From: Actinacidiphila alni | GTDB taxonomy: Bacteria > Actinomycetota > Actinomycetes > Streptomycetales > Streptomycetaceae | Assembly: GCF_900112845.1 (NCBI RefSeq) | Contig: NZ_FONG01000013.1 | Location: 124,001-188,000, forward strand | Length of the DNA stretch: 64,000 nt | Reading direction: 5' to 3' | Part shown: one piece after another, positions 32,860 through 40,830 of the stretch | Layout of the letters: the number at the start of each line of letters is the position of its first letter | Numbering within the stretch: the first letter of the stretch is position 1 | Notes under the pieces: model-generated | Databases searched by the model: none | What the model was told of the DNA's origin: nothing | Seen by the model: the letters and a program-made list of their open reading frames with translations, nothing else | Position numbers and translations under genes: made by a program

Positions 32860-33145
32860 TCGGGCACCCACTTCCGTAAGCGTCGCGTCGAGCCCCCGCG
32901 CCCCTAAAGAGGGGCACCCTTCTCGGCAGGGAGGCGGGTACAGGGGCCGCGCCCCTGAGGGTGAACGTCCCCCGCACAGTGCAGGGCGCGCCCCGCGCCC
33001 CCATCGGGCACCCGCTCCCGCCAGCGCAGCGCCGCGTGCCCGCGCCCTTAAAGGGGCACCCTTCTCCGCGGAGAGGCGGGTACAGGGGCCGCGCCTCTGA
33101 GGGTGAACGTCCTCCGCATGGTGCGGGTACAGGGGCCGCCACCCC
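32860..33145. repeat. Two ~142-bp tandem units plus a partial third
   Basis: TCGGGCACCC starts at 32860 and 33004, GGGGCACCCTTCTC at 32911 and 33053, and GGGTACAGGGGCCGC at 32936, 33078 and 33125. The period is about 142 bp for the full units and 47 bp for the partial copy. The function is unknown. Confidence 0.8.
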
Positions 33146-33220
33146 GAGGGTGGACGTCTTCCGCACGGGCGGGGACAGGGGGCGTGCCCCTGGAAGGTGG
33201 CCCATTTCCGGGGAGGGGAA

Positions 33221-34531
33221 TCAGGCGCCGACTTCCGCGGGGGCGGGGGTTTTCCTAGGCGGAGCCGGAGCTTCGTAGGTCCAGAAGGGGCGGACGAGGG
33301 GAGCGGCGAGGGCGACGATGGCGAGGCAGGCGAAGCCGCCGAAGGCCCAGGCGGTCGCGGGACCGAGAGCCGCGGACATCGTGCCCGCACGAAGGTCGCC
33401 GAGGCGGGGACCGCCGGCGACGACGACGGTGTGAACGCCCTGCATGCGCCCGCGCATCTCGTCGGGCGCGTACGTCTGGAGCAGGGTCTGCCGCAGCACG
33501 GCGCTGACGAGATCCGCGGCGCCGGCGACGGCGAGCAGGAGGACGACGAGCCAGAGCTGCCGGGCGAGCCCGGAGACCCCGATGGCGCCGCCCCAGACGA
33601 GCACCGCGCCGGTGAGGACCACGCCCTGCCGGCGGATCCGGCCGATCCAGCCGCTGGCGAATCCGGCGAGGACGGAACCGATCGGGATGGCGGCGTAGAG
33701 CAGTCCGACCGAGCCGTCGAACCGGGCGTCGGCGACGGCCGGGAAGAGGGAGCGCGGCATCGCGAGCATCATCGCGCAGATGTCGACGAAGAAGCTCATG
33801 ACGAGGACGGGCCGTCCGCCGATGAAGGAGAGCCCTTCGCGCACGGATCGCAGGCCGAGCCGGGCGGCGGCACGGTCCGGCGGGAGTTTGGGCAGCCGCA
33901 GGGTGGAGTAGAGGGCGGCGGTGAACAGGGCGGCGTCCGCACCGTAGGCGTAGGCGAAGCCGTGCGGGAAGGTGACGAGGACACCGGCGATCAGCGGCGC
34001 GATCACCTCGCCGACGGTGCCGACCACGTAATTGAGGGTGTTGGCGGCCGGGATCAGCTCGGGCTCGACGATCCGCGGCACGATCGCGCCGCGCGCGGAA
34101 CTGGCCATGGCGAAGCCCGCGGACTGCACCGCGACCAGCGCGAGGATGAGCCCGACACTGCGGACGCCGAGCACCGTCTGCGCGAGCAGTGCGAGCGTCA
34201 CCGCCCAGGTGCCGAGCGAGGACCACAGATACAGCTTCCTGCGGTCGACGGCGTCGGCGATCGCGCCCCCGTAGAGGCCGAAGACGATCAGCGGCAGCAG
34301 CCCGGCGAAGCCGACCATGCCGACGTAGAAGGAGGAGTGCGAGATGCGGTAGACCTGCACCGGCACCGCGACCTGGGTGAGCATCGATCCGACGAAGGAC
34401 GTGCCCTGGCCGATGAAGAGCCGTCGGAAGACGGGCTGCGCCAGCGGGCGGGTGTCGATGGCGTGGTCGGCCACCAGCCGCCGTATCCCGCGAGGCGCCC
34501 GCCCTGGCCCGGGTCCGCGCGCGCCGCTCAC
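33221..34531 (-). CDS. MFS transporter (MFS_3/EntS-like)
   Basis: The 436-residue protein has about 12 hydrophobic segments and typical MFS cytoplasmic motifs (GGAIADAVDRRKLYLW after TM2; GWIGRIRRQG in the second half). The N-terminus FRRLFIGQGTSFVGSMLTQVAVPVQVYRIS resembles the enterobactin-exporter-like MFS_3 group. It is probably a drug or metabolite efflux pump. The GTG at 34531 has no strong ribosome site, so the exact start is uncertain by a few residues. It is divergent from a TetR gene with an operator-like palindrome between, which suggests TetR-controlled efflux. Confidence 0.9.
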   Translation of the reverse strand: MSGARGPGPGRAPRGIRRLVADHAIDTRPLAQPVFRRLFIGQGTSFVGSMLTQVAVPVQVYRISHSSFYVGMVGFAGLLPLIVFGLYGGAIADAVDRRKLYLWSSLGTWAVTLALLAQTVLGVRSVGLILALVAVQSAGFAMASSARGAIVPRIVEPELIPAANTLNYVVGTVGEVIAPLIAGVLVTFPHGFAYAYGADAALFTAALYSTLRLPKLPPDRAAARLGLRSVREGLSFIGGRPVLVMSFFVDICAMMLAMPRSLFPAVADARFDGSVGLLYAAIPIGSVLAGFASGWIGRIRRQGVVLTGAVLVWGGAIGVSGLARQLWLVVLLLAVAGAADLVSAVLRQTLLQTYAPDEMRGRMQGVHTVVVAGGPRLGDLRAGTMSAALGPATAWAFGGFACLAIVALAAPLVRPFWTYEAPAPPRKTPAPAEVGA

Positions 34532-34642
34532 GGGCGGCGGCTGGTTTCCATGCCGCCCTCGGCCGCGCGGTCGGAGATCGTGGCCCGGGCGGATATGGCC
34601 CGGGGGGCGTGCGGTGTGCTGGTCCGTGTCATACGATCCAGG

Positions 34643-34669
34643 CTAGACGGACCGTCGCGTTGCGTCTAG
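34643..34669. promoter_or_regulatory. TetR operator between MFS and TetR genes
   Basis: The perfect 7-bp arms CTAGACG (34643-34649) and CGTCTAG (34663-34669), separated by 13 bp, sit in the 176-bp divergent region 39 bp before the TetR start. CTAG is rare in such DNA, which adds weight. Confidence 0.65.
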
Positions 34670-34707
34670 AAGATTCTGCCCTACGCTTGGGCACCGTGGA
34701 GGCAGAC

Positions 34708-35391
34708 ATGGAGCGAGGAAGCGCGAGCGCCGGGCCCGCGACCGGGGCTGAGACCGCGACCGGGAGCGGTACGGCGGTCCGGCACCACGGCAATCGGCAC
34801 GGCCGCAGCGAGGCCGCGCGGATGGCGGTGCTGGAGGCGGCCGACGACCTGCTGGTCGAGAAGGGCTTCGCGGGCGTCACCATCGAGGGCATCGCGGCCG
34901 GCGCCGGGGTCGCCAAGCAGACCATCTACCGCTGGTGGAACACCAAGACCGACATCCTGCTCGACGCCTTCCTCCAGGACGCGGCCGAGGCGTTCACCCC
35001 GGCCGACCACGGCGACCTGGCCGCGGACCTGCGCGACCACCTGGGACGGCTGGCCGACTTCCTGGCCGGCTCCGACGCGGGCGCCGTCTTCCGCGCCCTG
35101 CTCGGCCACGCCCAGCACGACCCCGCTTTCGCCGCCGTACTGCGCGCCCGCTACCTGGACGAGCAGCGCCGCCGCGACCGGCTCCCGCTGGAGAACGCGA
35201 TCGCCCGCGGCGAGCTGTCCGCGGGGCTCGACCTGGCCTTCGAGGTCGACCGGCTCGTGGGGCCGCTCTACCACCGCGTCCTGGTCACCGGCGACCCCGT
35301 CGACCGGGCCTTCACCGACCGCCTGGTCGACGACTTCCTGCGCCGCCCGCCGCACCCGCCCGCGTCGGCGGCCGGCGGCGGGACCCCGTAG
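34708..35391 (+). CDS. TetR-family regulator
   Basis: The 227-residue protein has a TetR HTH at about residues 37-85 (ARMAVLEAADDLLVEKGFAG, IAAGAGVAKQTIYRWWNTKTDILLDAF) after a 30-residue Ala/Gly-rich tail. The C-terminal domain has the TetR_C_16-like segment RDHLGRLADFLAGSDAGAVFRALLG. ATG 34708 is taken; GTG 34696 is an alternative. It is divergent from the MFS gene and probably represses it. The 3' end is 9 bp from the convergent esterase gene. Confidence 0.9.
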   Translation: MERGSASAGPATGAETATGSGTAVRHHGNRHGRSEAARMAVLEAADDLLVEKGFAGVTIEGIAAGAGVAKQTIYRWWNTKTDILLDAFLQDAAEAFTPADHGDLAADLRDHLGRLADFLAGSDAGAVFRALLGHAQHDPAFAAVLRARYLDEQRRRDRLPLENAIARGELSAGLDLAFEVDRLVGPLYHRVLVTGDPVDRAFTDRLVDDFLRRPPHPPASAAGGGTP

Positions 35392-35400
35392 CGCCGCGCG

Positions 35401-36372
35401 TCAGGCCAGCACCTTCGCGAGGTACCGGATCTGCTCGGCGGTCTGGAAGGCGGCACCGCCCTCGTGGCCGTTGTACTTCCAGACCCGGATGTCCTTGTCC
35501 GCGCCCGCCCAGTGGTTGTATGCGGCGAAGACCGTCGACGGCGGGCACGTGGCGTCCATCAGGGCCGCCGAGAACAGCGCGGGCGCGGTGGCGCGGGCGG
35601 CCAGATTGACGCCGTCGAAGTAGTCGAGCACGCCCAACGCGGTCTCCGCGCGGTGCCGTTGGGTGCGCAGATAGGTGACCAGCTCCAGATACGGGCTGTT
35701 GTCGGTGATCTCCACCGCGCGCCGGAAGTGGCACAGGAAGGGCACGTCGACGATCGCCCCCGCCAGGCCCTCGGACAGGGCGGCCGACGCGATGGCGATG
35801 CCGCCGCCCTGGCTGCCGCCGTACACCGCGATCCGGTCCGGGTCGACCGCCGGGTGCTGCCGCGCGGTGTCGACCGCGCGGGCCGCGTCGGTGAACAGCC
35901 GCCGGTAGTAGTACGTCTCGGGCGAGCCGATGCCGCGGGTGAGATAGCCGGGCGTGCCCGGGTCGCCCGCCGGAGCGGGGTCGGGGGTCACCGCGTGCGT
36001 GTAACCGCCGCTGCCCTGCCCCCGGCTGTCCATCACCAGATTCGCGTAGCCCGCGGCCGACCAGGTCAGATACTCGTGCGGCAGTCCGCGCCCGCCGTTG
36101 TAGCCGATGTACTCCACGACGCAGGGCAGCGGCCCCCGGGCGCCGCGCGGCAGCATCAGCCAGGCGCGGATCGGGTGCCCGTCGAAGCCGGAGAAGGTGA
36201 CGTCGTACACCTCGACGGTCCGCAATCCCGAGTCGTACGGCACGAATCGGGGCGCCGTGGCGGCGGCGCGGGCCGCGCCGAGGGTGCGCTGCCAGAAGGC
36301 GTCGAAGTCGGCGGGCTCGGAGCGCTCCGGCCGGTAGCCGCGCAGTTCGGACAGCGGGGAGTCGACAAGCAT
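35401..36372 (-). CDS. CE7 acetyl xylan esterase / cephalosporin-C deacetylase family
   Basis: The 323-residue alpha/beta hydrolase matches the CE7 family in length and motifs. It starts LSELRGYRPERSEPADFDAFW. The RGQ motif is in VMDSRGQGSGG, the nucleophile Ser187 in YGGSQGG, Asp273 in ALMDATCPP and His303 in YNGHEGG. CE7 enzymes are hexamers that remove acetyl groups from short xylo-oligosaccharides and related sugars. No signal peptide is seen, so it acts inside the cell after import. It follows GH3 by 70 bp in one operon. Confidence 0.93.
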   Translation of the reverse strand: MLVDSPLSELRGYRPERSEPADFDAFWQRTLGAARAAATAPRFVPYDSGLRTVEVYDVTFSGFDGHPIRAWLMLPRGARGPLPCVVEYIGYNGGRGLPHEYLTWSAAGYANLVMDSRGQGSGGYTHAVTPDPAPAGDPGTPGYLTRGIGSPETYYYRRLFTDAARAVDTARQHPAVDPDRIAVYGGSQGGGIAIASAALSEGLAGAIVDVPFLCHFRRAVEITDNSPYLELVTYLRTQRHRAETALGVLDYFDGVNLAARATAPALFSAALMDATCPPSTVFAAYNHWAGADKDIRVWKYNGHEGGAAFQTAEQIRYLAKVLA

Positions 36373-36442
36373 GGCGGTGGAGCCCTTTCACGGAGTGCGT
36401 GCGGGAGGACGGAGCAGGTGTACGGAGACGGGTAGGGCGGCG

Positions 36443-38593
36443 TCAGCGGGTGAGCATCAGCGTGCGGTGCGCGCGGGCCGCCGAACTGCCGCCCGCGTAC
36501 ACGTCGATCGCGCCCGGCTCGACGGTGTGCCGGCCCGCCGGGTCGTGGGTCCAGAAGCCGAGGTCGTCGGCGCCGAGCCGGAAGCGCACCTCGGCGCTCT
36601 CGCCGGGCGCGAGGGTGACGCGTCGAAAGCCCCGCAGCCGCCGTACCGGCTGCACGATCGACGCGGCCCGGTCGTGCACATAGAGCTGGACGACCTCGTC
36701 GCCGGTGCGCGGGCCGGTGTTGCGTACGGCGACGGTGACCTCGACGTGCGCGCCCGCGCGCAGTTCGGCCACGGAGGCGGTACCGGCGGCGAGCCGGGGT
36801 TCGCCGATCTCGAACTCGGTGTAGCTCAGGCCGTGTCCGAAGGGGAAGCGCGGGCCGTGCGCGGTGTCGAGGTAGGACGAGACGAAGGGCGCGTCCGGGC
36901 GGTCCGGGTCGGCGGGGCGGCCGGTGTTCTCGTGGTTGTAGTAGAGCGGGAGCTGTCCGACCGAGCGGGGGAGCGTCACGGGCAGCTTGCCGCCGGGGTT
37001 GACGGAGCCGAACAGCACGTCGGCGATCGCGTGCCCGGCCTCGATGCCCGGGTGCCAGGCGGCGAGCACGGCGGGCGCCGCGTCGATCCAGCCCTCGACG
37101 GTCAGCGGCCGGCCGGTGACCAGCACCACGGCGAAGGGCGTACCGGTCGCCGCGACCGCGTGGATCAACTCCTCTTGACCCGGGGGCAGTCCGATGTCGG
37201 CGCGGGAGGACGCCTCGCCGCTGACCGCGGTCGGTTCGCCCACGACCAGTACCACCGCGTCGGCGGCGCGGGCCGCCGCGACCGCCTCGGCGCCGCCCGC
37301 CGCATGCCGCACCTCGGCGTCCGGCGCCGCCGCCCGTACGGCGTCCAGCACGGTGACCGCCGGGAAGCGGGCCTCGCCGGGACCCGACCAAGTGCCGTGC
37401 AGATCGGCCGAGTCGGCGAACGGCCCGAGGACGGCCAGCGACCGTACGGTCGCGGCCAGCGGCAGCACCGGCCCGTCGTTCTTCAGCAGCACCGTGCAGC
37501 GGGCCGCCGCCCACCGGGCCGCCGCGCGGGACTCGGGTGTCGGCCCGCCGAGTGCGGCGGCCTCGTCCGCGTACGGCCGCTCGAACAGGCCGAGCCGGAA
37601 TTTCAGCCGCAGGACGCGGCGCACGGCGTCGTCCAGACGTGCCGCGCCGAGGTCGCCCCGGTCCAGCAACTCCCGGCCGTGATCGGCCAGATGCGTACTG
37701 GCCATCTCCATGTCGAGCCCGGCGCCGAAGGCGATCCTGGCCGCGTCCGCCGCGTCCTCGGCCAGGCCGTGCACCGTCAGTTCGCGCACACCGCCCCAGT
37801 CGCTGACCACGACGCCGTCGAAACCCCACTCGCCCTTGAGGACGTCCGTGAGCAGGTGCGGGTGGGCGTGCGCCGGGACGCCGCCGACCGTGGTGAACGC
37901 CGCCATCACCGAGGCCGCACCCGCGTCCACCGCGGCGCGGAAGGGCGGCAGGTGGAGATTGCGCAGCCGCTGCTCGGAGAGGTCGACCGTGTTGTAGTCC
38001 CGGCCGCCCTCGACGGCGCCGTAACCGGCGAAGTGCTTGGCGCAGGCCGCGACGCGGCGCGGGTCCGCCAGGTCCTCGCCCTGGTAGCCGCGGACCTTCG
38101 CCGCCGCGAGGACCGCGGTCAGATACGGGTCCTCGCCGCCGCTCTCGGCGATCCGCCCCCAGCGCGGCTCGTGGGTGACGTCCATCATCGGGGAGAACGT
38201 CCAGTGCACCCCGTTGGAGCGGGCCTCGGCCGCGGAGACCTCGGCGTCCCGTACGGCGACCGACGGATCGAAGGCGGCGGCCTGCGCCAGCGGGATCGGG
38301 AAGGTGGTCCAGAAACCGTGCACCACGTCGAAGCCGAACAGCAGCGGGACGCCGAGCCGGGACTCCTCGACCGCGATCCGCTGGAGCGCGTTGGTGTGCG
38401 CGGCGCCGTGCAGATTGAGCACCGAGCCGAGGACGCCCTTGCGGGCGGCGGCCTCGGCGAGGTGATTCTGCCCGCCACCCGGTCCGGTGTCGCCGTTCCA
38501 GGCGAGCTGCTGGAGCTGGCCGAGCTTCTCCTCGACGGTCATCCGCGCCAGCAGGGCGTCGATCCTGCCCTCGGACGTGCGGTCGTGCTGCAT
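36443..38593 (-). CDS. GH3 beta-glycosidase
   Basis: The 716-residue enzyme has the GH3 N-terminal barrel, with KHFAGYGAVEGGRDYN and nucleophile Asp265 in VVVSDWGG. It also has the alpha/beta sandwich domain and a C-terminal FnIII-like domain (VTVAVRNTGPRTGDEVVQLYV). There is no signal peptide, so it acts in the cytoplasm. Beta-glucosidase, beta-xylosidase and beta-galactosidase are all known in this group. ATG 38593 (MQHDRTSEGRIDALL) is preferred because the longer frame would begin upstream of a LacI-type operator at 38653. It forms an operon with CE7, and so may release sugars from deacetylated oligosaccharides. Confidence 0.93.
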   Translation of the reverse strand: MQHDRTSEGRIDALLARMTVEEKLGQLQQLAWNGDTGPGGGQNHLAEAAARKGVLGSVLNLHGAAHTNALQRIAVEESRLGVPLLFGFDVVHGFWTTFPIPLAQAAAFDPSVAVRDAEVSAAEARSNGVHWTFSPMMDVTHEPRWGRIAESGGEDPYLTAVLAAAKVRGYQGEDLADPRRVAACAKHFAGYGAVEGGRDYNTVDLSEQRLRNLHLPPFRAAVDAGAASVMAAFTTVGGVPAHAHPHLLTDVLKGEWGFDGVVVSDWGGVRELTVHGLAEDAADAARIAFGAGLDMEMASTHLADHGRELLDRGDLGAARLDDAVRRVLRLKFRLGLFERPYADEAAALGGPTPESRAAARWAAARCTVLLKNDGPVLPLAATVRSLAVLGPFADSADLHGTWSGPGEARFPAVTVLDAVRAAAPDAEVRHAAGGAEAVAAARAADAVVLVVGEPTAVSGEASSRADIGLPPGQEELIHAVAATGTPFAVVLVTGRPLTVEGWIDAAPAVLAAWHPGIEAGHAIADVLFGSVNPGGKLPVTLPRSVGQLPLYYNHENTGRPADPDRPDAPFVSSYLDTAHGPRFPFGHGLSYTEFEIGEPRLAAGTASVAELRAGAHVEVTVAVRNTGPRTGDEVVQLYVHDRAASIVQPVRRLRGFRRVTLAPGESAEVRFRLGADDLGFWTHDPAGRHTVEPGAIDVYAGGSSAARAHRTLMLTR

Positions 38594-38652
38594 GCGGTGG
38601 GCCCCCAGAACGCGGTGGACGACCGCTTGTACGCGGCGGCCACCCGCGACGA

Positions 38653-38664
38653 TAATGCGCTTTA
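38653..38664. promoter_or_regulatory. LacI-type operator of the GH3-CE7 operon
   Basis: TAATGCGCTTTA (minus strand TAAAGCGCATTA) shares ATAAAGCGCAT with the site at 29565. It lies 60 bp before the GH3 start and within a plausible minus-strand promoter (TTGCGG, 17 nt, TATCGT). It is probably bound by the LacI repressor encoded at 29681. Confidence 0.65.
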
Positions 38665-38787
38665 TTAAGTTCCGCAACGGTCACCGGAAGGAGTGCCCGC
38701 GGCGGCGATGAGTTTCCGGTGCGGGCACGGTCGAAGTAGGTGAAGCGACGGCGCGAGGGCGCCGGCGCCCGACGCGAGGAGACCGCG

Positions 38788-39267
38788 ATGCCCAGGATCA
38801 CCCCCAACCTCTGGTTCGACACCCAGAGCAGGGAAGCCGCCGAGTTCTACATCTCGGTGTTCCCGAACTCCCGGATCACCGCTGTCACGTACTACGGCGA
38901 GGCGGGTCCGCGCGAGGCGGGCACCGTACTGACCGTGTCCTTCGAGCTGGACGGACAGCCGTTCCTCGCGATCGACGGCGGGCCGGAGTTCACCTTCACC
39001 GAGGCCGTCTCCTTCGAGGTGGAGTGCGCCGACCAGGATGAGATCGACTACTACTGGACCAGGCTGTCCGAGGGCGGTTCCGAGGGACCGTGCGGCTGGC
39101 TGAAGGACAAGTACGGCCTGTCCTGGCAGGTCGCGCCGGCCGGGATGGCCGAACTGCTCAACGACCCGGACACCGCGCGCGGCCAGCGGGCCATGAAGGC
39201 GATGTTCGGCATGAAGAAGATCGACCTGGCGGCGCTGCTCGCCGCGGCCGACGGGACCGGGGAGTAG
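38788..39267 (+). CDS. VOC-superfamily protein (PhnB/3-demethylubiquinone methyltransferase-like)
   Basis: The 159-residue protein has the PhnB-like glyoxalase fold. It starts MPRITPNLWFDTQSREAAEFYISVFPNSRI and carries FLAIDGGPEFTFTEAVSFEV and SEGPCGWLKDKYGLSWQVAP. The family is common, and the reaction is usually unknown despite the methyltransferase label. ATG 38788 follows CGAGGAGA. It is divergent from GH3 and probably unrelated to sugar metabolism. Confidence 0.88.
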   Translation: MPRITPNLWFDTQSREAAEFYISVFPNSRITAVTYYGEAGPREAGTVLTVSFELDGQPFLAIDGGPEFTFTEAVSFEVECADQDEIDYYWTRLSEGGSEGPCGWLKDKYGLSWQVAPAGMAELLNDPDTARGQRAMKAMFGMKKIDLAALLAAADGTGE

Positions 39268-39323
39268 GCCGCCGCGTCAGAACGGACGGCGACGCGGGAC
39301 GGACGACGTGCCGGACGGCGGGC

Positions 39324-40727
39324 TCAGTCCGCCATCCGGTCGATCTGCCGGATCTTGTTGGTGACGTCCAGCGCCGCGACCTTGTACGACTCGGCGAGCG
39401 TCGGGTAGTTGAAGACGGCGTCCACCAGATAGTCGACGGTGCCGCCGCAGCCCATCAGCGCCTGCCCGATGTGGATCAGCTCCGTGGCGCCGGTGCCGAA
39501 GCAGTGCACGCCCAGCAGTGTGCGGTCGGACGGCGAGACCAGCAGCTTCAGCATGCCGTGCGCGTCACCGATGATCTGGCCGCGGGCCAGTTCGCGGTAG
39601 CGGGACACCCCGACCTCGAACGGCACCAGGTCGTCGGTGAGCTGGTCCTCGGTGCGGCCGATGAAGCTGACCTCGGGAATGGTGTAGATGCCGATCGGCT
39701 GCACGTCCTGGATGGCGTGCACCGGTTCGCCGCACGCGTGGTACGCCGCCGTCCGCCCCTGCTCCATCGATGTCGCCGCGAGCGCGGGGAAACCGATGAC
39801 GTCGCCGACCGCGTAGATGTGCGGCACCGCGGTGCGGTAGTGCTCGTCCACGGAGATCCTGCCGCGCTTGTCGGCCCGCAACCCGGCCTTGTCCAGGTCG
39901 AGTTCGTCGGTCAGGCCCTGCCTGCCCGCGGAGTACATCACTGCGTCGGCGGCGATCTTCTTGCCGCTCTCCAGCACGGTCAGGGTGCCCCGCGCGTGCC
40001 GTTCGACGGCCGCGACGGTCTCGCCGAAGCGGAAGGTGACGGCCAGGTCGCGCAGGTGGTACTTGAGCGCCTCGACGATCTCGCCGTCGCAGAAGTCCAG
40101 CATGCCCTCGCGCTGTTCGACCACCGTGATCTTGCTGCCGAGCGCGGCGAACATCGACGCGTACTCCATGCCGATGACCCCGGCGCCGACGATCACCATC
40201 GAGCGCGGCACCCGCTCCATGCTGAGGATGCTGTCGGAGTCCATCACCGTACGGTCGTCGAACTCCACGCTCGCCGGGCGGGCCGGCCGGGTGCCGGTGG
40301 CGATCACGATGTGCTCGGCCGTCACCAGGCGGTCCTGGCCCACCGCGTCGCGCACCGCGACCGTGTGCTGGTCCACGAAGCGGCCGGTGCCGGGCAGCAG
40401 CGTCACCTGGTTCCTGGAGAGCTGACTGCGGACGACGTCCACCTCGCGGCTGACCACGTGCTGCGTCCTGGCGGTCAGGTCCGCGACGGTGATGTCCTCC
40501 TTGAGCCGGTAGCTCTGGCCGTACAGATCACGCTGATTGAGGCCGGTGAGATAGAGCACCGCCTCCCGGAGCGTCTTCGACGGGATCGTGCCGGTGTGGA
40601 TCGACACCCCGCCCACGGAATCCGTGCGGTCGACCACCGCCGCCCGCCGTCCGAGCTTGGCCGCCGCGATGGCGGCCTTCTGTCCACCTGGACCGGAACC
40701 GATCACCAATACGTCGAAGTCGGGCAC
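39324..40727 (-). CDS. sthA: Soluble (Si-specific) NAD(P)+ transhydrogenase
   Basis: The 467-residue flavoprotein has the FAD motif VLVIGSGPGGQKAAIAAAKLG and VDRTDSVGGVSIHTGTIPSKTLREAVLY. The redox-active CxxxxC of related disulfide reductases is absent, as in SthA. The NAD(P) motif is VIVGAGVIGMEYASMFAALG and the dimerisation domain ends LDVTNKIRQ. It rebalances NADPH and NADH in the cytoplasm. GTG 40727 gives the family N-terminus VPDFDVLVIG; ATG 40748 is a possible earlier start. The oxidative galactose pathway makes NAD(P)H, but a link is not shown. Confidence 0.9.
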   Translation of the reverse strand: MPDFDVLVIGSGPGGQKAAIAAAKLGRRAAVVDRTDSVGGVSIHTGTIPSKTLREAVLYLTGLNQRDLYGQSYRLKEDITVADLTARTQHVVSREVDVVRSQLSRNQVTLLPGTGRFVDQHTVAVRDAVGQDRLVTAEHIVIATGTRPARPASVEFDDRTVMDSDSILSMERVPRSMVIVGAGVIGMEYASMFAALGSKITVVEQREGMLDFCDGEIVEALKYHLRDLAVTFRFGETVAAVERHARGTLTVLESGKKIAADAVMYSAGRQGLTDELDLDKAGLRADKRGRISVDEHYRTAVPHIYAVGDVIGFPALAATSMEQGRTAAYHACGEPVHAIQDVQPIGIYTIPEVSFIGRTEDQLTDDLVPFEVGVSRYRELARGQIIGDAHGMLKLLVSPSDRTLLGVHCFGTGATELIHIGQALMGCGGTVDYLVDAVFNYPTLAESYKVAALDVTNKIRQIDRMAD

Positions 40728-40830
40728 ACATGCGAGTGTGACAGCCATGGGCCCGGCCCGGAAGGCCCTTCGTCCGGAAGGCCCGTGAGGCGATCACCCA
40801 CGTGGCCGCCCTCCGGGGGCCGCCCGTACC

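Larger units (their letters stand above)
32464..33220. other. Repeat-rich non-coding region between HEAT operon and MFS gene
   Basis: No believable gene lies in these 757 bp. Beyond the MerR operator it contains four ~46-bp tandem units, a pair of 20-bp inverted arms enclosing a palindrome and a terminator-like hairpin, and two longer tandem units. Such GC-rich repeat blocks, including the GGGGCGCGGGGAACTGCGCG element, are common between Streptomyces genes. Confidence 0.7.

Noticed and set aside
32559..33145. CRISPR array
   Set aside because: Repeat units abut or vary in spacing, there are no unique spacers of constant length, and no cas genes are present.
32464..33220. Small genes in the repeat block (for example frames at 32513-33205 minus)
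   Set aside because: Translations are repetitive Arg/Pro/Gly strings produced by the tandem repeats.
36156..38822. An 888-residue minus-strand frame over GH3
   Set aside because: It lies in a different frame from the clear GH3 protein and has no domain of its own.
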